IMG/VR virus record: IMGVR_UViG_3300025117_000110
Location: 1-45,727 of that record
DNA from: a virus
Reading direction: 5' to 3' (one strand)
DNA length: 45,727 nt
The position numbers and the translations under genes were made by a program. Under the pieces are notes generated by a model that did not search any database, was not told the origin of the DNA, and was given only the letters and a program-made list of their open reading frames with translations. Of this stretch, positions 17,270 to 23,665 are shown piece by piece. How positions within the stretch are numbered: position 1 is the stretch's first letter; each line of letters opens with the position of its first letter.

Positions 17270-18535
17270 ATGTCCCCAGCAAAAGGATTTCGTCTATCTC
17301 CACCAGGATCAGCGACCGCAGGCTTAGTGCCATATACAGGAGCAATCTCTGATGTTGATTTAGGTGTGAATGATATTACAGCAAGATACTTTATACCTAC
17401 AACTGGATATAAATCAGTAGATGGAACAGTGGGTGCTTCAGCGACAACAGGAGGACTTACATTCAAAAATGGACTTTATACAGCAGGATCTGCTTCATCT
17501 GTATCCTTCGGCACCACCACCCAAATCCCCTATATGAACGCAGGGGGGACGGATTTTCTGTATGGGGCAGGACTAACTTTTAATGGGAATAAGCTAACGC
17601 TTGGCTCGGTAGATGCATTTCGTGCGTTAGATTTAACAAGGTCATTTACTGGTTCAGCTCTTAATGTGGAAAAAGTAATAAATCTTTTTACCGATTTGAG
17701 ATGGACAGGGGCATCCAATATCTTGGGTGTTAATTTTTACAATTACTTAAATGACTATCGTTCAATAACATCAGGAACCACAGATACGATTGCTGCATCA
17801 TATTATTCCGTTACTCGGCAGGGTTCGTGGACTTGTGGAGTTCTTACAACCAGCACAATGGTAGGAATGAATAATGTTATGGGAGATTCAGGTACATATA
17901 CGAAAACAACAGGAAATACGACTGTTAATCAAAGTGCAATGAAACCCTCGGTTTCTAACTTATACGCCGTTGATATGGCGGGTAGAGTTATGACATATAA
18001 TTCATTCGGAATCAACTTCTCTATTGCAGGAACCCCGACATTGACAAATGGAACACTCAATGCAAATTCTTATGGGTATTCCATCACGGGAGCAGGGCAT
18101 ACCGTGGGGACTCATACAATCTATGACTTTTATACTTCCGTTACTGGCGGCGGAACTCACTGGGGATATTTCAATATTGGGACGGGGAATAATCTTCTCG
18201 GAAATGACAATGTAGTTTCTTATGTCGGCACAGGCGTTGATTCAGGATATTACTACAATGGGACAAATACTATTTGGAAAAACTATGTCGGTACGGGATA
18301 TTTTGATTTACAGATGAACCTGCAACTCTCGGCAAAGAACATCATCACCGACACAACGACAGGGATGCAGATAGGGACAGGAGCAACACAGAAGTTATCT
18401 TTTTACGGGAAAACTCCAATCGTACAAGCAACAGCTTTAACTGTAGTAGATGCATCAGCAGTAAATTCTGGCGATGCTACAACAGATACAGTAATAAATA
18501 ATATGAGGACAAGAATTAATGAGCTTGAGAGCTAA
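17270..18535 (+). CDS. Tail fibre protein, mosaic composition
   Basis: A 421-residue fibre. The N-terminus (SPAKGFRLSPPGSATAGLVPYTGAISDVDLGVND) is the 'VPYTGA..DVDLG.N.' form common to phage fibres; Gly/Thr/Asn-rich strands follow, and the end (..ATTDTVINNMRTRINELES) is a short trimerisation coil. Parts (about 17510-17600 and 18000-18400) are visibly richer in G and C and use codons unlike the neighbours, as expected for a module exchanged between phages. Role: receptor binding. Confidence 0.7.
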   Translation: MSPAKGFRLSPPGSATAGLVPYTGAISDVDLGVNDITARYFIPTTGYKSVDGTVGASATTGGLTFKNGLYTAGSASSVSFGTTTQIPYMNAGGTDFLYGAGLTFNGNKLTLGSVDAFRALDLTRSFTGSALNVEKVINLFTDLRWTGASNILGVNFYNYLNDYRSITSGTTDTIAASYYSVTRQGSWTCGVLTTSTMVGMNNVMGDSGTYTKTTGNTTVNQSAMKPSVSNLYAVDMAGRVMTYNSFGINFSIAGTPTLTNGTLNANSYGYSITGAGHTVGTHTIYDFYTSVTGGGTHWGYFNIGTGNNLLGNDNVVSYVGTGVDSGYYYNGTNTIWKNYVGTGYFDLQMNLQLSAKNIITDTTTGMQIGTGATQKLSFYGKTPIVQATALTVVDASAVNSGDATTDTVINNMRTRINELES

Positions 18536-18591
18536 CTTTCTGCTTATGGCTTGCTTCCGTAGTTATTAAATTATTATTAAATAAAAAATAT

Positions 18592-18852
18592 ATGCCAATA
18601 TTTCAATTTACAATATCAACAGAAAATTCCACAAAATTATTAAATGCATTTTGTGAACTTAATAATTATCAAGTAAAAATACCAAACCCAACTTCAACAA
18701 GAGAAAATCCTTTGCCAGATATTGATAACCCAGAGAACAAAACAAATTTTATAAAACGAATGATTAGCCAATGGCTTAAACAACAAACAAGACGCTGGGA
18801 GGAAAAATTATTAAAAGATGCAGTTATCACAACTGATATAGAAATAACATAA
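18592..18852 (+). CDS. Small protein following the fibre
   Basis: An 86-residue protein (..STKLLNAFCELNNYQV.., ..NKTNFIKRMISQWLKQQTRRWEEKLLKDA..) of a type often found just after phage fibre genes, with a basic amphipathic helix and a short beta-like end. Its stop overlaps the next start by one base (TAATG). Function unknown; a fibre-assembly or tail role is inferred. Confidence 0.6.
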   Translation: MPIFQFTISTENSTKLLNAFCELNNYQVKIPNPTSTRENPLPDIDNPENKTNFIKRMISQWLKQQTRRWEEKLLKDAVITTDIEIT

Positions 18853-19160
18853 TGAAAACCTACACAGAAGAGCAAGTTTTAAAAGAAAAGAATTTATCAT
18901 TTAATGAAGGGATGACACACACAAATTCAAGTCCTAATACTCTTAAATTAATTGAAAAATTTGAAAATAAATTTAATGAATATACTGAAACACACCAAAA
19001 ACAACACGATGAATTAAAAACAATGCTTATGCCAGTAGTCAATACTTATGAGGGAGTTGCTTTTATGTCAGAAACTTTAGGAAAAGTTTTAGTTATTATT
19101 TCTATTATTTCAGGATTGATTTGGGGCTGGTTTGCTTTTGGTAAAGATTTGTTTAAGTGA
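18852..19160 (+). CDS. XhlA-like membrane protein, possible holin partner
   Basis: A 102-residue protein with an N-terminal charged coiled-coil region and one C-terminal transmembrane helix (about residues 76-97, LGKVLVIISIISGLIWGWFAF). This layout matches XhlA-type holin-associated proteins. It lies directly before the lysis region. Identity is by topology only. Confidence 0.55.
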   Translation: MKTYTEEQVLKEKNLSFNEGMTHTNSSPNTLKLIEKFENKFNEYTETHQKQHDELKTMLMPVVNTYEGVAFMSETLGKVLVIISIISGLIWGWFAFGKDLFK

Positions 19161-19161
19161 T

Positions 19162-19189
19162 TTGACATAATTTATTGAAGTTGTAAAAT
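19162..19189 (+). promoter_or_regulatory. Sigma70-type promoter of the small two-gene cassette
   Basis: TTGACA (19162-19167), 16-base spacer, TAAAAT (19184-19189). It lies just after the stop of 18852-19160 and reads into a structured leader and two genes with clear SD sequences. Confidence 0.75.
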
Positions 19190-19208
19190 TAAGATGTTCA
19201 GGTCTTTT

Positions 19209-19297
19209 GGTGGTTTATAGCGAAACTTTTTGATGTTTTCGCATCTCTCGTATTGGCAGAACAACTCTCTATAGGAGGAGTTCCGCTATAAGCTACC
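19209..19297 (+). promoter_or_regulatory. Structured leader RNA, riboswitch-like
   Basis: A 14-pair stem (19209-19222 with 19284-19297, two G-T pairs) closes a junction holding a GATG/CATC hairpin (19232-19235 with 19242-19245) and an AACTC/GAGTT hairpin (19263-19267 with 19278-19282). GCGAAAC at 19220-19226 can alternatively pair with GTTTTCGC at 19235-19242, which would break the closing stem. The SD of the first gene follows at 19309. Confidence 0.55.
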
Positions 19298-19308
19298 GAT
19301 GTTCTTTC

Positions 19309-19316
19309 AAAGGAGG
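19309..19316 (+). promoter_or_regulatory. Strong Shine-Dalgarno deciding the start at 19323
   Basis: The run CAAAGGAGG lies six bases before ATG 19323. An in-frame ATG at 19299 has no such site. Together with an AAGGAG before 19576 it is one of very few clear SD sites in the window. Confidence 0.75.
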
Positions 19317-19322
19317 TTACAA

Positions 19323-19574
19323 ATGCGTAAGCGACACAGACAGCGTAAGACACCGTGCAATATGTCAAACCATCATATTTTTCCTGTTAGTAGGACTAAT
19401 GGGAAAAACACAGACACTGTCCGTATCCACATCAAGATACACCAGAAGTATCATTCATTATTTGGAAATATGATACCTGACGAGATACTGGAATATCTCA
19501 TAGATGTGTTTTGGAACGGCTACTTACCAAAGCGTTGCAGGCAAAGTTGCTTCTACGACTTTAAGGAGAAGTAA
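19323..19574 (+). CDS. Short HNH-like protein of the cassette
   Basis: An 83-residue basic protein. The centre reads SNHHIFPVSR ... HIKIHQKYHSLFGN ... ILEYLIDVFWNG, a His-rich pattern like the short 'HHI.P.SR...H..YH.LFGN' proteins common in bacterial genomes and related in look to HNH nucleases, but without Cys pairs. Arg codons include CGT and CGA, unlike the AGA used in most neighbours, and it has its own promoter, leader and SD. An independently expressed accessory gene, function unknown. Confidence 0.6.
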   Translation: MRKRHRQRKTPCNMSNHHIFPVSRTNGKNTDTVRIHIKIHQKYHSLFGNMIPDEILEYLIDVFWNGYLPKRCRQSCFYDFKEK

Positions 19575-19575
19575 G

Positions 19576-19791
19576 ATGCAAGTTCTAATGGACTGCGAAA
19601 AGGTAGGACAGGACACTCGCTGTAGAGTGTCAAAAATGTCGTGTAAACGAATGTTCTGGGAGTTTGACATAAACTCTGCAGATGATTTTGAGAATTTTAT
19701 TAAAGTAATTGCACGAGCTTGGGCAGATGCAGAAACCGACAAGCAAGGGCTTCACTTGCATTGCAATCAGGTTGACAAAAGTGACCTCTAA
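19576..19791 (+). CDS. Small accessory protein of the cassette
   Basis: A 71-residue protein (MQVLMDCEKVGQDTRCRVSKM..., ..INSADDFENFIKVIARAWADAE..) starting one base after the stop of the previous gene and preceded by AAGGAG. An upstream in-frame start (19504) would lie inside the previous gene and is not needed. No family recognised. Codon use and GC content resemble its partner, so the two probably moved together. Confidence 0.6.
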   Translation: MQVLMDCEKVGQDTRCRVSKMSCKRMFWEFDINSADDFENFIKVIARAWADAETDKQGLHLHCNQVDKSDL

Positions 19792-19882
19792 TCGCCTATA
19801 CAGGCAGAAATGCCTTCTTACAGGCGATATTAGTCCTCAGGGACTATCACAAAAGGTGGCTGTGATCCGCTCCAGCCACCTT
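19791..19882 (+). terminator. Three consecutive hairpins ending the cassette
   Basis: ATCGCCT/AGGCGAT (19791-19797 with 19822-19828) encloses AGGCA-GAAA-TGCCT (19802-19815). Next is TAGTCC-TCAG-GGACTA (19831-19846). Last is a perfect 10-bp stem AAGGTGGCTG/CAGCCACCTT (19853-19862 with 19873-19882). No T-run follows, so it may be a processed structured RNA as well as a transcript end. Confidence 0.6.
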
Positions 19883-20136
19883 CTATTACCTAATGAAATA
19901 AGTATAATTATACTCAAACTATACTCATATTATACCTATGCAAATCTACTCAAAACACTTATTAATCTATACAAGATAAAAATAATAAATATAATAAATA
20001 ATATGGTTTTTTTACAAGAATGTAAAATTAAATGTTCTAAATGTAAAAAAGAAATATCAGCTATTTAACATTACCTAAAACCATTATTTAACATTTTAGT
20101 CTTAAAATCAGTAAAATTATTTAACAATATAAACTT
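19883..20136 (+). other. AT-rich gap between cassette and endolysin
   Basis: Apart from a 21-codon ORF at 20003-20068, I see only A/T-rich low-complexity sequence with several ATACTC/TATAC-like runs. No TTGACA-type promoter is visible. Confidence 0.5.
20003..20068 (+). CDS. Tiny Cys-rich ORF, possibly a fragment
   Basis: A 21-residue ORF containing KCSKCKKE, half of a zinc ribbon. It could be a remnant of a longer zinc-binding protein or fortuitous. Confidence 0.25.
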   Translation: MVFLQECKIKCSKCKKEISAI

Positions 20137-21123
20137 ATGGAAAATTCAATCAATGGAGTTTTAGAAGATAAAAGAAGTCCTTTGGATATTGAAAAGGACT
20201 ATAACCACGAAGAAGTAATACCTATGGCTATTCCGCTTAATTGGAAGCGAGATATGTCGGGTTGTCCTCAATACTCCGTTCGTGATCAAGACGGCAGTTT
20301 TTCTTGCGTAGGACAAGCACTTGCAAAATCACTTGAAATAATCACAGGAGTTGTGCAATCAGCCCACCCTATATATAGAAGACGAGGCAATTTTCCAAAT
20401 CGTGGAATGTGGCTTCAGAATGCTTTTGATATTGTTAAAAGACTTGGGACTACAACTGAAAGTGCTGATGTTTCACAAAAAATTGACGAAAGTCAAATGA
20501 ATAGAGATGTTGTTGTAGAAACTCCATTAAAACAGCCTGCTTATATTAGAATTGATCCCATTGATATTGATAAAATTGCTATGGCTATTGAAACACAAAA
20601 ACATTGTGTACTAACTGTTGTTAGTAATTATGAAGAATGGAATACTGTAAAACCAGTAGTCTTAAATAGTAATATAACTTTCGGACACGCTATTTGTGGG
20701 ATTTATTATTTTACTGACGAGAACGGAGTAAAATGTATTGTTGTTGATGAAAGCTGGGGCGAAAATAATATAAGGCGAAGAGTTTTGACAGAAGATTTTA
20801 TTAGGGCAAGAGGAACAGGTGCTATGTATTTTATTCCAGCAATAGAACCCGAGCCATTACCAAAACCAAAATTTACTTTTCAAAATGTTTTACTTTATGG
20901 GCAAAGCAATTATTCAATTAAGATTTTGCAAGACATATTAAAGTATGAGAATTTATTTCCTTTGAATATTACCTCTACAGGTAACTATTTACAAATTACA
21001 GCAAAGGCAGTCTTGGCTTGGCAAAGAAAACACAAAGTTGCTTCGGAAAGTGAGTTATCTTCTCTTATGGGTAAAAGGGTCGGGGAGAAAACAATTAAAG
21101 CATTAAATAGTATTTATTCTTAA
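20137..21123 (+). CDS. Endolysin: papain-like cysteine peptidase plus peptidoglycan-binding domain
   Basis: A 328-residue protein. Residues about 35-235 form a C1-type peptidase: Gln51 in RDQDG, Cys57 in FSCVGQA, His184 in FGHAICG, then DESWG at 204-208 where papains have NSWG. Residues about 240-328 (..YGQSNYSIKILQDILKYENLF.., ..ITAKAVLAWQRKHKV..) are a PG_binding_1 domain. It should cleave peptide bonds in the cell wall at lysis. No signal peptide is present, so release needs the holins encoded next. It shares a 27-base repeat (residues about 113-121) with the gene at 21418. Confidence 0.8.
   Translation: MENSINGVLEDKRSPLDIEKDYNHEEVIPMAIPLNWKRDMSGCPQYSVRDQDGSFSCVGQALAKSLEIITGVVQSAHPIYRRRGNFPNRGMWLQNAFDIVKRLGTTTESADVSQKIDESQMNRDVVVETPLKQPAYIRIDPIDIDKIAMAIETQKHCVLTVVSNYEEWNTVKPVVLNSNITFGHAICGIYYFTDENGVKCIVVDESWGENNIRRRVLTEDFIRARGTGAMYFIPAIEPEPLPKPKFTFQNVLLYGQSNYSIKILQDILKYENLFPLNITSTGNYLQITAKAVLAWQRKHKVASESELSSLMGKRVGEKTIKALNSIYS
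20474..20500 (+). repeat. 27-base exact repeat, copy 1
   Basis: Identical to 21461-21487. In both places it is read in the same frame and encodes QKIDESQM, preceded by D-V-S here and D-A-P in the other gene. Confidence 0.85.
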
Positions 21124-21189
21124 TTAGTAAAAAGTTCTCTTAACGCTAAACATCTGTTTATTGTAAAGTGGACTTAACACTAAAATAAA

Positions 21190-21381
21190 ATGTTAAACAT
21201 ATTAGAGAGTGCCAGCAAAGTGGTATTTATTATGATAGCATTATCAGCCTGTATTGGGTTATTCGTAGGCGTGATAACTTCAGAAAACTTTATGGTTTTA
21301 GCTTCAGGTTGCTTTGCATTTTTCTTTGCTTATAAAGGAAGCGATGCAACAACATCTGGGCAACCATACGCAGGAAAATAA
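21190..21381 (+). CDS. Holin-like protein with two membrane helices
   Basis: A 63-residue protein with helices at about 8-29 (SKVVFIMIALSACIGLFVGV) and 33-48 (MVLASGCFAFFFAY) and a short polar tail. Size, topology and position after the endolysin fit a class II holin. Confidence 0.65.
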   Translation: MLNILESASKVVFIMIALSACIGLFVGVITSENFMVLASGCFAFFFAYKGSDATTSGQPYAGK

Positions 21382-21382
21382 A

Positions 21383-21397
21383 ATGTCAAAAAAATAG
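21383..21397 (+). other. A7 run that breaks the start of the next gene
   Basis: ATG at 21383 is followed by TCA and a run of seven As (21388-21394) and then TAG. One extra A would join this ATG to the frame of 21418-21663 and give a signal-like N-terminus beginning MSKKIVWLCLCLVLIG. Either a homopolymer indel in the assembly or slippage could restore it. Confidence 0.6.
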
Positions 21398-21417
21398 TTT
21401 GGCTATGCTTATGCCTT

Positions 21418-21663
21418 GTGTTGATTGGAACAACAGCGATCATTGGATATGCAGATGCCCCACAAAAAATTGACGAAAGTCAAATGATAGGTTTATTATT
21501 AGCTTGTTCTTTTGGTTTGGCAGGTATTGGAATTGGTTTTGATTATTTACCAGATAATGTAGTTCAGACAATTTATCAGATATTTATTGGAGGAATTGCA
21601 CTTTATCAGGTATTTTATAAAGCCATTTATCAGCAGACCATTATGAATAAAAAAGATGTGTAA
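21418..21663 (+). CDS. Small membrane protein, start probably lost to a frameshift
   Basis: As read, an 81-residue protein from GTG 21418, but the frame is open upstream through VKKIVWLCLCLVLIGTTAII, which looks like a signal peptide or first membrane helix and would join ATG 21383 with one extra A. Two further hydrophobic helices follow (MIGLLLACSFGLAGIGIGF; IYQIFIGGIALYQVFY). It lies between lysis genes and contains the QKIDESQM peptide also found in the endolysin. Likely a holin or holin modulator. Confidence 0.55.
   Translation: MLIGTTAIIGYADAPQKIDESQMIGLLLACSFGLAGIGIGFDYLPDNVVQTIYQIFIGGIALYQVFYKAIYQQTIMNKKDV
21461..21487 (+). repeat. 27-base exact repeat, copy 2
   Basis: Identical to 20474-20500 in the endolysin gene, 987 bases upstream. 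Confidence 0.85.
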
Positions 21664-21772
21664 TAATCCAAAAACTAAAGTTTGGAGAGATAAACAAAAA
21701 ATCTATAACTTAATCGCAATTATAATTCCGATAATAATAGTCGGACTTATATTTTGGAGTAGTGTAAAGTAA
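21656..21772 (+). CDS. 38-aa single-span membrane peptide
   Basis: The ATG overlaps the end of the previous gene by 8 bases. A basic N-terminus (KVWRDKQK) is followed by one helix (NLIAIIIPIIIVGLIFW). It could be a spanin-like or antiholin peptide; topology only. Confidence 0.5.
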   Translation: MCNNPKTKVWRDKQKIYNLIAIIIPIIIVGLIFWSSVK

Positions 21773-21787
21773 AAATATATTGAAGTC

Positions 21788-21845
21788 TCACTAACTCAAT
21801 AATTCCAAAGTGGAATGTGGACAGGAGCAATCCGCACGATAGTGA
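21788..21845 (+). promoter_or_regulatory. Three-way-junction RNA element
   Basis: TCACTA/TAGTGA (21788-21793 with 21840-21845) encloses two hairpins: ATTCCA-AAG-TGGAAT (21802-21816) and GTGGA/TCCGC (21817-21821 with 21831-21835). The second loop (CAGGAGCAA) exposes AGGAG. It sits four bases before the ATG at 21849. Confidence 0.5.
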
Positions 21846-21848
21846 AAT

Positions 21849-21971
21849 ATGAAACATAAATTTAAATATTTTAGAAAAAGAAAAAAAATAAGAAAATATC
21901 TTTTATCTCAATGGTCAAGAAAAAACCATAAGAGAAATTTGTTATATGAAATTAAAAAGAAAGAAATATGA
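21849..21971 (+). CDS. Small, very basic peptide
   Basis: A 40-residue ORF made mostly of Lys, Arg, Tyr and Leu (MKHKFKYFRKRKKIRKYLLS...). It overlaps the next tiny ORF by four bases (ATGA). Nucleic-acid or membrane binding is possible. Function unknown. Confidence 0.45.
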   Translation: MKHKFKYFRKRKKIRKYLLSQWSRKNHKRNLLYEIKKKEI

Positions 21972-22036
21972 TTGAAATTTTCTCAATTATCAATGTAATT
22001 TTTATCTTATTTTTGATTGTTTGGATGAGTTTTTAG
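21968..22036 (+). CDS. 22-aa membrane peptide
   Basis: Almost wholly hydrophobic (MIEIFSIINVIFILFLIVWMSF), coupled by ATGA to the preceding ORF. Very short; kept because of the coupling and the surrounding small membrane genes. Confidence 0.35.
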   Translation: MIEIFSIINVIFILFLIVWMSF

Positions 22037-22055
22037 GGTGTGGATAACTTTTGAT

Positions 22056-22083
22056 TTGACATAAGTTTTGGTTGTGATAAAAT
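22056..22083 (+). promoter_or_regulatory. Sigma70-type promoter after the lysis genes
   Basis: TTGACA (22056-22061), 16-base spacer, TAAAAT (22078-22083). It starts a 400-base region with no large ORF. Confidence 0.75.
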
Positions 22084-22112
22084 AGATAATGTAATATTAA
22101 AAATAATAGAAA

Positions 22113-22220
22113 ATGTCTAAACTCAATAAAAATTTAGTATGTATAATTTCACAAAAGGGAGCTTGCGTTCACCAAGTTTTCTTTTGCGAGATTAGACATT
22201 TCGGCAAAACCATTTCTTAA
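22113..22220 (+). other. Short leader ORF or non-coding leader
   Basis: A 35-codon ORF begins 30 bases after the -10 box and ends inside the terminator hairpin at 22205-22234. Its product has no recognisable fold. It may be a leader peptide whose translation affects the terminator, or the transcript may be non-coding. Confidence 0.35.
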
Positions 22221-22240
22221 CTGAAGTGGTTTTGTTTTGT
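22205..22240 (+). terminator. Intrinsic terminator in the 22.1-kb leader
   Basis: A 12-pair stem (22205-22216 with 22223-22234, one G-T pair) with a TTAACT loop is followed by TTTTGT. It would end a transcript of about 140-150 nt from the promoter at 22056. Confidence 0.7.
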
Positions 22241-22443
22241 TTGGAACTTGCGAAAGGGGGTAATTCATCAAGCAAGTATAAATAATAGATGACGATGGCA
22301 GTGCATTGCCGAAACTTGCACCTGAACTCAAAAACATTTTAATAAGTTCAGATCCCTTCCTACCTATTTAAAAAAAGAATGGGGGGAGGGGGGGCAATAC
22401 CCTAAATCTAAAAACATTATAAATAAGTTAAAAAATAAAAAAA
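22241..22443 (+). other. Non-coding region with small hairpins and a G-run
   Basis: No gene-like ORF. ACTTGC/GCAAGT, GGCA-GTGCAT-TGCC and CTGAACT/AGTTCAG pairings are present between about 22250 and 22352, and a G6-A-G7 run at 22381-22394. It may hold a structured RNA or an origin-type element; I cannot tell which. Confidence 0.4.
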
Positions 22444-22494
22444 GTCTTGGCAACAGTAATGAGTAGGTGCCTGCCAAGACGCCTACTCATTTTT
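22444..22494 (+). promoter_or_regulatory. Interleaved-stem (pseudoknot-like) element before an HNH gene
   Basis: GTCTTGGCA (22444-22452) is exactly complementary to TGCCAAGAC (22472-22480), which forms most of the loop of the hairpin ATGAGTAGGTG/CGCCTACTCAT (22459-22469 with 22480-22490). TTTT follows. The two pairings interleave as in an H-type pseudoknot, or compete. The hairpin plus T-run could act as a terminator just before the gene at 22512. Confidence 0.65.
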
Positions 22495-22511
22495 GTTAAA
22501 GACAATATAAT

Positions 22512-23057
22512 ATGCAAAGTAGTATAAGGTTTAAAGTTTTTCAAAGAGATGGATTTATATGTCAATATTGTGGGGAAAAACCACCAAAAGCAATATTGGA
22601 GGTTGATCATATAATTCCAAAATCAAAAAATGGAAAAGATAATTTTGACAATTTAATAACTGCTTGTTTTGAATGCAATAGTGGAAAGAGTAATAAAGAC
22701 TTAAAAGATATTCCAAAAACAATAGAAAAAAATATTGAAGAAATAAAAGAGAGAAAAAAACAATTAAAAGAATTTTATAAATATCAAGAAGAAATTGAAA
22801 ATAGAAATAGTAAAATATTATTTGAAATATCTTGTTATTGGGAAGAATTGTGGGACGGAAAATATAGTTTAAATATTCGTGGCGAAGCAAATGTAAAAAT
22901 GTTTTTGAAAAATTTTGATAAAGAAGAGATTAAAGAGGGAATGGCTATTGCAAGGGGTAAAAATTTAAATGATATTGAGAGGAGTTGGAAATATTTTTGT
23001 GGAGTAATGTGGAATAAATTAAGAAATAAAAATGAAGATTATGAGAATAAAAAATAA
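22512..23057 (+). CDS. HNH endonuclease with C-terminal helical domain
   Basis: A 181-residue protein. The N-terminal 65 residues are a canonical HNH fold: CQYCGE, then VDHIIPKSKNG and DNLITACFECNSGKSN. A Lys/Glu-rich linker and a helical C-terminal domain (..GEANVKMFLKNFDKEEIKEGMAIARGK..) follow. This architecture is found in phage early regions and need not be a homing enzyme. It overlaps the next gene by 26 bases. A TATAAT abuts the ATG. Confidence 0.75.
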   Translation: MQSSIRFKVFQRDGFICQYCGEKPPKAILEVDHIIPKSKNGKDNFDNLITACFECNSGKSNKDLKDIPKTIEKNIEEIKERKKQLKEFYKYQEEIENRNSKILFEISCYWEELWDGKYSLNIRGEANVKMFLKNFDKEEIKEGMAIARGKNLNDIERSWKYFCGVMWNKLRNKNEDYENKK

Positions 23058-23304
23058 CAATGACATTTTAGTAGACCACTTTTTTACTCTTAAAGGGTGG
23101 GCAAATAAACCGAGAGAATTTTATATTGAGCGAAAAATAAATTATGGGCGATTTTGTAAAGAGGCAAAAGGCCTATTGGAACTATGCGATAATAATTTAG
23201 AAGTAGCAAAAAATAAAATTTCAAGAATTAAATTGTGGGCAGATGACAATAAACTTGATTGGATAATATCAACTGCTACAAAAAGATTTTTGGAAATAAA
23301 ATAA
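23032..23304 (+). CDS. Small early protein
   Basis: A 90-residue protein overlapping the HNH gene; ATG 23041 is an alternative start. It has a conserved-looking core (..DILVDHFFTLKGW.., ..FCKEAKGLLELC.., ..LDWIISTATKRFLEI) of a type seen beside HNH/replication genes in phages. Helical, no known catalytic motif. Replication-related by position only. Confidence 0.5.
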   Translation: MKIMRIKNNNDILVDHFFTLKGWANKPREFYIERKINYGRFCKEAKGLLELCDNNLEVAKNKISRIKLWADDNKLDWIISTATKRFLEIK

Positions 23305-23305
23305 A

Positions 23306-23656
23306 ATGGAATTAACAAAAATATTTAATGAGCCAATAAATTGTGATTGTAAAAAGTGTAAATGTTATCATTGCGGAATTGAAAAAATAGAAGTGGAAGA
23401 AAGAGATAATGAAGGTAAAATGAAAAAAAGATTTGTAAAAGCAGTACAACTTTATAGGACAACAAAAAGAACAGGACTTGGCAAATACAGATTAGTAGAT
23501 GTTTATATTTGTACTGAATGCAGATCAAGATGGGAAGAGATTGTTGCTGATAAAAAATATAAGATAGAAAAAATACAAGAAGAGCCAAAGAAAAAGCCGA
23601 GATTATTAAAAGATTATAATAGCGAACAAATAATTGTATCAGAAATTAAATTTTAA
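23306..23656 (+). CDS. Zinc-ribbon protein
   Basis: A 116-residue basic protein with Cys pairs near the N-terminus (CDCKKCKCYHCG) and a later CTEC pair, likely binding one or two zinc ions. It follows the previous stop by one base. Nucleic-acid binding is likely; no named family. Confidence 0.55.
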   Translation: MELTKIFNEPINCDCKKCKCYHCGIEKIEVEERDNEGKMKKRFVKAVQLYRTTKRTGLGKYRLVDVYICTECRSRWEEIVADKKYKIEKIQEEPKKKPRLLKDYNSEQIIVSEIKF

Positions 23657-23665
23657 ATTATTATT

